Positions 14,768-20,173 of a stretch of DNA of 20,173 nt are shown here, one piece after another. How positions within the stretch are numbered: position 1 is the first letter of the stretch; each line of letters begins with the position of its first letter. Both the position numbers and the translations under genes were made by a program. The stretch covers positions 1 to 20,173 of IMG/VR virus record IMGVR_UViG_3300049783_001348; one strand, given 5' to 3'. The stretch is from a virus. The notes beneath the pieces were generated by a model. It saw only the letters and a program-made list of their open reading frames with translations, ran no database searches and had not been told where the DNA came from.

Positions 14768-14800
14768 GGTTTTTACTAATTCAAAAGCCTTTTTATTTCA

Positions 14801-14810
14801 TATTTATTAT
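14801..14810 (+). promoter_or_regulatory. Putative late promoter element (TATTTATTAT)
   Basis: TATTTATTAT starts 22 bases before ATG 14823, the same spacing as at the terminase. It would drive the overlapping trio 14823-16433. Confidence 0.5.
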
Positions 14811-14822
14811 AAAGTCACAGAC

Positions 14823-15602
14823 ATGAATAATAAAAAGAAATTAGTAGAGGAATCATTTAAAAAAATGAAAACATTACTTGAATCAAGGATTGGTGAAGCA
14901 CAAGCTGCTCCTGCTGCGCAACAGCCAGCACAAGTTCAGCAACCAGCTCAAAAACCAGCTGCAGACCCAAAGAGAGACCAGAAGATAGGTCAAAATATTG
15001 ATGCAACAATGGACCAAGCTATGGCTAAGATGGTTCAAGGTCTTCCAGCAGTTCTTGCTAAGTTTGCAAAAGCAGGTGGAGATAAAGATGGCGCATTAGA
15101 TGCTTCTGGTGTTTATGACAACGATGGCGCTAACGCACAGGCTCAACCAATTCAAGAAGGAATGGTTAATGAGATTACTTTTAATGAAGCTGTTTTTATG
15201 GAAACAATGGGAGAAGGAGAGTTAAATGAAGGAGGGATTCTTGGTTTAGCAATGGCGGTTCCAGCTATATTAAAGTATGGTGGAAAAGCTGCAGAGTGGA
15301 CTGGAAAGAAAATGAACTCACAATGGCTTCAGAAGTGGGGAGGAAAAACTGCTAAGGCTGGAGAGAAAATTCATCACAAATATATTGGTGTTATTGAGAA
15401 AGTTATTGCTCCATTTATGCCGAACGCAAATAAAGAACAACTTCACAAGGCTGCTAATGGCATCTTTATGGGAGGGGTTGCTATTATGTTCGCAGGAGGA
15501 TTGGCACATCCAGGTATTTTAACTGGAGTAAAAGGCGCTGAGCTTGGAGAATTTAGTCTTGCAAGTATTGGAAAAATACTTCCTAATTTAGGATTTGCTT
15601 AA
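14823..15602 (+). CDS. Putative internal virion protein with hydrophobic C-terminal segments
   Basis: This is a 259-residue protein of unknown family. Residues 1-25 form a Lys/Glu amphipathic helix ending LLESRIGE, followed by an Ala/Gln/Pro-rich linker (about 26-50). I see a possible T4-type prohead protease site: T4 cleaves after (I/L)-x-E, and IGE25 followed by Ala matches, as does LLE. The C-terminal half has hydrophobic stretches (GGILGLAMAVPAILKYGG, about 137-154, and GIFMGGVAIMFAGGLA) that could insert in membranes. It overlaps the next gene by one base (TAATG). An internal head protein ejected with DNA or a membrane protein are the likeliest roles; this is inference. Confidence 0.6.
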   Translation: MNNKKKLVEESFKKMKTLLESRIGEAQAAPAAQQPAQVQQPAQKPAADPKRDQKIGQNIDATMDQAMAKMVQGLPAVLAKFAKAGGDKDGALDASGVYDNDGANAQAQPIQEGMVNEITFNEAVFMETMGEGELNEGGILGLAMAVPAILKYGGKAAEWTGKKMNSQWLQKWGGKTAKAGEKIHHKYIGVIEKVIAPFMPNANKEQLHKAANGIFMGGVAIMFAGGLAHPGILTGVKGAELGEFSLASIGKILPNLGFA

Positions 15603-16081
15603 TGGCTAAGAAAAGAAAGCAGCCAACTTATGCACAAATGGTAAAAAAAGCTTTAGCCAGAGCCAAGAGGGAAGCAAACCCAGAGGCGGCAAGGCTAAAT
15701 AAGAAGAAAAAACTTGAAGCACAAGCTAAGAAGATGTCAAATAAGATGACAGCTCCAGAAAGGCTTTTTGCTGAGATGATGAAAGAGCTTGATGTCAAGT
15801 TTGAGACTCAGAAGGTTCTTGGAAAGAAGATATTTGACTTTTATATTCCATCTAAGAACATGATGGTTGAAGTTGATGGAGACTATTATCATGCAAATCC
15901 TCTTATTTACGAGTCGAAAGATTTGAATAAGATGCAAATTAGAAATGTCAGAAATGACAAATTTAAGGATGTGCTTGCAAAAGGAAACGGATACACTATT
16001 GAGAGAGTATGGGAATATGACCTTAATAACGACTATAAAGAACAGAAGAAAAGATTTAAAAAATTATTGAAAGATGAATAA
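15602..16081 (+). CDS. PD-(D/E)XK nuclease, Vsr/DUF559-like
   Basis: This 159-residue protein has a strongly basic N-terminal extension (1-48, many KK and KR pairs) and a Vsr/DUF559-type nuclease core. The core shows MTAPERLFAEMM (50-60), then FDFYIPSKNMMVEVDGDYYH (78-97) with Asp79, Glu90 and Asp92 in the expected PD-(D/E)XK positions. It ends with RNDKFKDVLAKGNGYTIERVWEYDL, the usual last helix and strand. Such enzymes nick or cut DNA; relatives include patch-repair endonucleases and free-standing phage homing endonucleases. It overlaps the upstream gene by one base and the downstream gene by eight, so it is built into a virion-type operon rather than recently inserted. Confidence 0.82.
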   Translation: MAKKRKQPTYAQMVKKALARAKREANPEAARLNKKKKLEAQAKKMSNKMTAPERLFAEMMKELDVKFETQKVLGKKIFDFYIPSKNMMVEVDGDYYHANPLIYESKDLNKMQIRNVRNDKFKDVLAKGNGYTIERVWEYDLNNDYKEQKKRFKKLLKDE

Positions 16082-16433
16082 GCAACTAAAACAAATAATC
16101 AAAGAAGAAGTCTATAAAGTTATGATGGAGATAGGTGAAGAAGACCCAATGCAGCTTAGTCAAAATATGATTAAATCTGATGAAGATTACATTAAAGAAC
16201 TTGAGATTGAACTTAAGTATCGAGAAAATGACGCAAGAGTTTCAGGCCTTCCAAGAGATATGAGAGATGCAAGAGTTGCTCAAGCAAAGGTTATTAAAGA
16301 CAGGCTTGAAATGAAAAAGAAAGAGCTTGAAATGTCTAAACAGTCAGAAGTTAATGCGGTTAAGTTTACTCAGATGCAGACACAGATGCAGACACAGACA
16401 GACGGTAATTCTCAAATTGATTCTCAAATCTAA
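16074..16433 (+). CDS. Small helical protein with prohead-core-like N-terminus
   Basis: This is a 119-residue protein of unknown family. It begins MNKQLKQIIKEEVYKVMMEIGEE, a short amphipathic helix of the 'L..iI.EE...v' type often seen at the ends of head proteins in large T4-related phages. IGE22 followed by Glu could be a prohead protease site. Residues 35-95 are a charged coiled-coil-like helix. The C-terminus is a Gln/Thr/Asp-rich tail made by a 12-base tandem repeat. It overlaps the nuclease gene by eight bases. A scaffold, core or internal head protein is plausible but not established. Confidence 0.6.
   Translation: MNKQLKQIIKEEVYKVMMEIGEEDPMQLSQNMIKSDEDYIKELEIELKYRENDARVSGLPRDMRDARVAQAKVIKDRLEMKKKELEMSKQSEVNAVKFTQMQTQMQTQTDGNSQIDSQI
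16371..16400 (+). repeat. Tandem 12-bp repeat within the 119-residue protein gene
   Basis: CAGATGCAGACA is repeated exactly at 16371-16382 and 16383-16394, followed by a half copy CAGACA to 16400. It encodes alternating QMQT units. The unit keeps the reading frame, so copy number could vary between relatives without disrupting the gene. Confidence 0.85.
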
Positions 16434-16481
16434 GGAACACAAAAAAAGTTTTTCTATTTACTTTACTTTTTTTTACGCCTA

Positions 16482-16498
16482 TATTTATTAGAAATTAA
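16482..16498 (+). promoter_or_regulatory. Putative late promoter element (longest form, identical to 4794)
   Basis: TATTTATTAGAAATTAA starts 31 bases before ATG 16513 and is identical to the element before the terminase. ATTTATTAG within it (16483-16491) forms a perfect 9-bp inverted repeat with CTAATAAAT (16503-16511), which ends two bases before the start codon. Confidence 0.6.
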
Positions 16499-16512
16499 CA
16501 AACTAATAAATT

Positions 16513-17406
16513 ATGTCAGAAACTATAACGTTAGGCGGAGCTAAAGACTCAAATAGCGGTAATACTAATCCCAATGAAGGGGTTAATAGTCAGCAAGAGC
16601 CTAAAACACAACAAGACATTGCTAAAGAGTACAATATTCCAGAGCAATATCTTGACATGGAATTTAAAGTTCCAACAGAAGAGGTGACTCTGCCTTCAAT
16701 GGGAGCGTTTTATCCAAACAACAAAAAATCAGTTACAATTAAGTATCTTACAGCAGAAGAAGATGATATTCTTTATTCTCCAGACCTTATTAAGTCAGGA
16801 AAAGTATTAGATGTTCTTCTTGATAAAGCTGTTATAGATAAAGACCTTAGGCCTGAGAATATGCTTTCTGGAGATAGAAACTACCTTCTTGTTGAAATCA
16901 GAAAGACTGGTCTTGGTAATGACTATGTTCCAGGAGAAGTGCAATGCCCTTCTTGTGGTCAAGTTCATGAGCCAACAATCGACCTTTCTAAGCTTGGAGC
17001 TAAACCTCTTGAGATTATGCCAGATTCAGACGGGGAGTATGAAACTGAGCTTCCTATCATGAAAATGAGAATCAGATTTAGACTTCTTACTGGAGTTGAT
17101 GAAAAGAGATTAGGAAAACTTGCCGAAGTAAAAGGTAAGAAAAATGGCGGAATCAGAGTTTCTAAACTTGTAACTGAAAAGTATGTGATGCAAATCATGG
17201 AAGTAAACGGAAACAGAGACAAGCTTTACATTAAGAAATTTATTGCAGCAATGCCAATGAAAGACTCAATGTACTTCAGAGAGTATGTTAGAAGAATTGA
17301 GCCAGGATTGGACCTTTCTTACGAATTCGAATGTCCAGCATGTGGAGAGTTAGATGTTAAAGATATTCCAATTACTCCTAAGTTGTTCTACCCAGACTTA
17401 GATTAA
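16513..17406 (+). CDS. Baseplate hub protein, T4 gp26/T4_baseplate-like (first paralogue)
   Basis: This 297-residue protein resembles the T4 base plate protein family (gp26, hub assembly). After a disordered Asn/Gln/Ser-rich N-terminus (1-40) comes LPSMGAFYP (60-68), then IKYLTAEEDDIL and LLDKAVIDKDLRPENMLSGDRNYLLVEIR (102-130). Two zinc-type knuckles follow, CPSCG (Cys145, Cys148) and CPACG (Cys274, Cys277), which probably join in one four-cysteine site. Between them lie FRLLTGVDEKRLG and KKFIAAMPMKDSMYFREYVRRIEPGLD. The gene at 17408 has the same order of blocks. In T4 the family acts in building the central hub of the baseplate. It carries its own long-form promoter-like element. Confidence 0.8.
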   Translation: MSETITLGGAKDSNSGNTNPNEGVNSQQEPKTQQDIAKEYNIPEQYLDMEFKVPTEEVTLPSMGAFYPNNKKSVTIKYLTAEEDDILYSPDLIKSGKVLDVLLDKAVIDKDLRPENMLSGDRNYLLVEIRKTGLGNDYVPGEVQCPSCGQVHEPTIDLSKLGAKPLEIMPDSDGEYETELPIMKMRIRFRLLTGVDEKRLGKLAEVKGKKNGGIRVSKLVTEKYVMQIMEVNGNRDKLYIKKFIAAMPMKDSMYFREYVRRIEPGLDLSYEFECPACGELDVKDIPITPKLFYPDLD

Positions 17407-17407
17407 T

Positions 17408-18481
17408 ATGTCAGACGGTCATCAAGATATAATAAAGTCTATTGATGATTTGAAAGAGGTTGTAGAAAAAAACAAGGATGCTAATGACTTGTTGAAATCC
17501 GTTAATGAGCTAAAAGAAAAGTTCAGCGAGAATACAGATGAGGTAAGAAATCTTGCCGAACTGATTCAACAAGAAAGGACGCATAAAAATATAGAGAAGC
17601 CTTTTGAGATGCTATTCATACCCTCAAAAGGCTTTTTTTATCCAAGTAGAGAAGACCACTTACTTTTAAATCAATTGACTTATGTTGAGGAGAACCTCCT
17701 CACAAGCGAATTCCTTGTAGAATCTGGAAAGGCTATGGAGTTTGTTCTTAAGAATATTCTTGTAGAACAAAATATAGACCCAAAAGATTTATTAACTGGA
17801 GATGTTCAGGCTATTGGGTTGTTCTTGCGTTCATATGCTTATGGAGACAATCTTGAGCTTGAACTTGAGTGTCCTCATTGCGGATTTGAAGAAGAAGTTC
17901 CTGTGAGGTTGTCATCATTCCAGATGAAAGACATCGTGGTTCAACCAGAAAATGGAATGATTCCAATGTTACTTAATGGTACCGAGCTTATATTCATGTT
18001 TAAGCCGCTTACTTACTTTGAGGAGATTGGTGTAGAAAAAGCTAAATTAAGTAGTTTGGAGAAGTTGATTTATATGACGCATTCAGTAAATGATTGTGAA
18101 GATAAAAATATTATATCTCAGATTTATAGAAAATTAAGTATTCCAGAAATAAGAAGAGTAAAAAAATTTCTTATAAAAGCTACTCCTGGAGTAGACGCTG
18201 TTGTTAGACATTCATGTAGTTCTTGCGGTAAAGATAATTCTCTTAACTTTGGTGGTGCTCACAGTTTCCTTGCATTTCCTGCAACATTTAGAGAGAACGT
18301 ACAAGAAGAGTGTTTTCTTGTGTCTTATTATGGTAAAGGAATTAGTCATGAGGATGCTAAGAAAATGCCAGTTACTGAAAGAAGGTGGCTATTAAATAGA
18401 ATTAACGAAGAGCTTACCAAGAAAAAAGAAGCTGAAGAAAAAGCTCACAGAGCAGCGAAATCAAAGTCTAAATCGAAGTAA
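17408..18481 (+). CDS. Baseplate hub protein, T4 gp26/T4_baseplate-like (second paralogue)
   Basis: This 357-residue protein starts one base after the previous stop, so it is co-transcribed. Residues 1-60 are a charged coiled coil. Then follow LFIPSKGFFYP (69-79), LLTGDVQAIGLFLRSYAYGD (about 128-147), a first knuckle CPHCG (Cys155, Cys158) and FMFKPLTYFEEIG (196-208). KKFLIKATPGVDAVV leads to a second knuckle, CSSCG (Cys270, Cys273). The order matches the upstream gene, but this copy has a C-terminal extension (about 285-357) with MPVTERRWLLNRINEELTKK and a basic tail KSKSKSK. The pair may be two different hub parts or form a heteromer. Alignment is by eye. Confidence 0.78.
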   Translation: MSDGHQDIIKSIDDLKEVVEKNKDANDLLKSVNELKEKFSENTDEVRNLAELIQQERTHKNIEKPFEMLFIPSKGFFYPSREDHLLLNQLTYVEENLLTSEFLVESGKAMEFVLKNILVEQNIDPKDLLTGDVQAIGLFLRSYAYGDNLELELECPHCGFEEEVPVRLSSFQMKDIVVQPENGMIPMLLNGTELIFMFKPLTYFEEIGVEKAKLSSLEKLIYMTHSVNDCEDKNIISQIYRKLSIPEIRRVKKFLIKATPGVDAVVRHSCSSCGKDNSLNFGGAHSFLAFPATFRENVQEECFLVSYYGKGISHEDAKKMPVTERRWLLNRINEELTKKKEAEEKAHRAAKSKSKSK

Positions 18482-18519
18482 TAAACAGGTTTTGTTTAAA
18501 AAAAATAACCTATTTATTA
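18479..18519 (+). repeat. 13-bp inverted repeat (one mismatch) spanning gene end and promoter-like motif
   Basis: TAATAAACAGGTT (18479-18491) begins at the stop codon of the baseplate gene and pairs with AACCTATTTATTA (18507-18519), with a single C/A mismatch. The loop is 15 bases and A-rich. The right arm contains the TATTTATTA core of the downstream element, the same arrangement as at 4769-4805. It could act as a weak terminator hairpin, an RNA-processing site or a binding site. Confidence 0.5.
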
Positions 18520-18520
18520 G
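18511..18520 (+). promoter_or_regulatory. Putative late promoter element (TATTTATTAG)
   Basis: cctatttattagtaaa lies in the 54-base gap before ATG 18536, with the core 25 bases upstream of the start. It shares ten bases exactly with the long-form elements at 4794 and 16482. Confidence 0.55.
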
Positions 18521-18535
18521 TAAACTATCTTTGCT

Positions 18536-19972
18536 ATGAAAGACCAACCTAAAAAACTTCAAGAATTAAAGAAGGACAGCTCTGTTGTCTTTGAAGGTAT
18601 ATTTGGCAAAAAAGCAGCCCCACAAAAAGGAAATGGACAAGTTCAAATTATCGGAATCGGGAAGTATAGAATGGGAAATAGTTTAATCACTAAGGTACAT
18701 GGGACCAGTGAGGCTGGAATTACTAATTATGATTTTGCTAATTCTGACTTAGGTTGGCTATTGGATGCTAAATTTGAAGGAATTCTAAATTTAGACTTAG
18801 ACAGAGGGGTCTTAAAGTCTTTCTCAGGAAAGTGGATGGAAGGCGTATTCAAAGGTTTGGTATTTGGAAATGGAAGCACATTCGAAGGTGGACAGTTTGG
18901 TGATGGAATCACAAAGCCTGTTTATCATCCTCCATTTGTTTCATGGAAAACATCTCCGCTTAACTTTATAGACGGAACAATCAATAGAGAGACTGGTGGT
19001 ATATTAGGTATTCCTGATGCTCCAAATGGAGAAGTAGATGGTGTCAACATTATTTCTATTCAGCCTGGTAAATCATTGATAATAAAATTAAAGAATAACA
19101 TTGTTCACAAAATCAATTTTAAAAAGAGAATTGATAGGATGAGCTCTGACTTCACTATCGAAATTGTAAATGGAGAAACTGGAGAAATTAAAGATAAAAC
19201 GTTTGATTGGGCAAATTCTAAGCAATCGTTAAATAAACCATTCTACCCTTATAAGTCACAAGTATTCTTAGGATTGGACTTAAGTGTAGGGGTTATTTCT
19301 GCAACTATTGCTACTTCGGGTAGAGAAACTTTGTCTCACAAGCCAGAGGGCGATAAGTCATCTCCAAGCAATCTATCAAAAGAACAGCAACAGTTCAATC
19401 TTTCTGATATGCCATTTTTAGGTATACCAAGTATTCCAAGAGGAAAAGGCGGAACTCCAGATGTATTATATTTTAACTTCCCAACTGCAAACCACCAAAA
19501 TGGTCATGCAAAGGTTGTTAACTCAATTAAGAGTGGGTGGATTAAATCTTATCTTACTCAAATTAAAACAGCCTTAGAACAAGGCGTTATAAAAGGAGCC
19601 CCAGCAACACACCAATATCTATCAAATGTAATTGGTAAGGATGCGGATGCGGATTTGAAGGCGATGGACCAAGACCTTGTTAATTCTCTTAATGGTATGG
19701 AAAGCTTTTTAAAGTATTTCGTAGAGACCATGGTAAGAAGAGTTAGAAAGTCTGGTACAGAAAAAGGATTAACAGATGTTGTTGATGCAAAAGGTAAAGA
19801 GGCTATAAAAAATAGACTTAAAGAATTGGTTGGATTATCTAATCCTATCCAGAACAAACCAGCTAACAAACCATCCACACAAGCGGGTAGTAAGTTAAAA
19901 AACAAATTCCTAAAAGAAAGTGTTGTAGACGCTGTTCGTGAAATTATTTCGAAAAATATGAAACATTTTTAA
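18536..19972 (+). CDS. Virion-associated protein with MORN-like glycine/aromatic repeats
   Basis: This is a 478-residue protein of unknown family. Residues 95-125 (SGKWMEGVFKGLVFGNG, then STFEGGQFGDG) resemble MORN-type repeats, where aromatic and glycine residues alternate about every ten positions; the similarity is limited to two or three units. The middle (150-275) looks beta-rich. A Ser/Lys/Pro-rich linker follows near 280-305, then a helical C-terminal third. The final stretch LKESVVDAVREIISKNMKHF is an amphipathic helix of the same general type as the N-termini at 14823 and 16074. No signal peptide or membrane span is visible. It follows the baseplate hub genes with its own putative late element, so a baseplate or tail component is likely. 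Confidence 0.6.
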   Translation: MKDQPKKLQELKKDSSVVFEGIFGKKAAPQKGNGQVQIIGIGKYRMGNSLITKVHGTSEAGITNYDFANSDLGWLLDAKFEGILNLDLDRGVLKSFSGKWMEGVFKGLVFGNGSTFEGGQFGDGITKPVYHPPFVSWKTSPLNFIDGTINRETGGILGIPDAPNGEVDGVNIISIQPGKSLIIKLKNNIVHKINFKKRIDRMSSDFTIEIVNGETGEIKDKTFDWANSKQSLNKPFYPYKSQVFLGLDLSVGVISATIATSGRETLSHKPEGDKSSPSNLSKEQQQFNLSDMPFLGIPSIPRGKGGTPDVLYFNFPTANHQNGHAKVVNSIKSGWIKSYLTQIKTALEQGVIKGAPATHQYLSNVIGKDADADLKAMDQDLVNSLNGMESFLKYFVETMVRRVRKSGTEKGLTDVVDAKGKEAIKNRLKELVGLSNPIQNKPANKPSTQAGSKLKNKFLKESVVDAVREIISKNMKHF

Positions 19973-19975
19973 TTA

Positions 19976-19996
19976 TCTATCGTATAAGAAGATAGA
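19976..19996 (+). repeat. Short hairpin after the 478-residue protein gene
   Basis: TCTATC (19976-19981) and GATAGA (19991-19996) form a 6-bp stem with a 9-base loop in the 43-base gap before the last gene. There is no T-run after it, so it is a poor rho-independent terminator candidate. The gap contains no TATTTAT element. Confidence 0.3.
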
Positions 19997-20015
19997 ACCA
20001 ATTAAAAATAAAGAT

Positions 20016-20173
20016 ATGAAACAGTTAATAGGAATTTTCAGAATAGCATTGTTTATAGTGTTTGCTTACTCTTTCGACATTAACCTTGACCCGCATGATT
20101 TAAAAATTTGGGTTTCCGATATGATTCACGGAGCTCACACGCCAGAGTTGAGAAATTCAGCTATTGTATGGTT
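20016..20173 (+). CDS. Small membrane protein, 5' part (continues beyond window)
   Basis: ATG 20016 opens a frame that runs off the right edge; 52 codons are visible. The product begins MKQLIGIFRIALFIVFAYSF, a lysine followed by about 15 hydrophobic residues, which could be an uncleaved membrane anchor or a signal peptide. The following residues (DINLDPHDLKIWVSDMIHGAHTPELR) are mixed and polar. No family is recognised from this fragment. A holin, spanin or other small inner-membrane protein are possibilities only. Confidence 0.55.
   Translation, partial: MKQLIGIFRIALFIVFAYSFDINLDPHDLKIWVSDMIHGAHTPELRNSAIVW

Noticed and set aside
16434-16481. Rho-independent terminator in the A- and T-rich gap before the baseplate gene
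   Set aside because: Only weak A-run/T-run pairing; no GC-containing stem followed by a T-run.

Overview
The window is an AT-rich, densely packed stretch of a large tailed-phage genome, probably a myovirus. It carries T4-type virion genes: a gp17-like large terminase, a gp20-like portal and two gp26/T4_baseplate-like hub proteins. These sit beside a complete bacterial-type family C DNA polymerase. No host genes, tRNAs, CRISPR arrays or insertion sequences were seen. The host is probably a member of the Bacteroidota. The polymerase gene is preceded by a textbook Bacteroidota promoter (TTTG, 20 bases, TAATTTTG), and start codons lack Shine-Dalgarno sequences but have A-rich leaders, as in that phylum. 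Both points are inferences from the sequence alone.

Layout. 1-2240: end of a gene with a jelly-roll-like C-terminus, then two virion-like proteins sharing a small module. 2281-4427: two tandem patatin-like phospholipase paralogues separated by a broken remnant of a NUMOD1/IENR1-type DNA-binding domain. 4460-4768: small beta-sandwich protein. 4816-8642: large terminase and portal. 8648-8896: small lysine-rich protein. 8977-14122: an overlapping replication block of a fused exonuclease-polymerase III alpha, an HNH-type protein, a 49-residue ORF and RNase H. 14097-14702: the only minus-strand genes, a 56-residue charged protein followed by a coiled-coil protein with a C-terminal membrane segment. 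14823-16433: overlapping genes for an internal/membrane-like protein, a PD-(D/E)XK (Vsr/DUF559-like) nuclease and a small helical protein. 16513-18481: two paralogous baseplate hub proteins. 18536-19972: unknown virion-like protein. 20016 to the right edge: start of a small membrane protein.

Regulation. Eight of the eleven gaps of 10 bases or more upstream of genes contain a TATTTAT-type element (longest form TATTTATTAGAAATTAA, present identically at 4794 and 16482), 12-33 bases before the start codon. All eight precede virion-type or patatin genes. The replication block instead has the host-type promoter. The simplest reading is a late/early split, with a phage-specific late promoter that resembles the reverse complement of the T4 late box TATAAATA. 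Several of these elements also form one arm of an inverted repeat.

The points most worth checking are the promoter split, the paired patatins with the domain remnant between them, the polymerase with a fused proofreading exonuclease and a decayed PHP domain, and possible T4-type capsid-targeting signals on the small proteins at 14823 and 16074.
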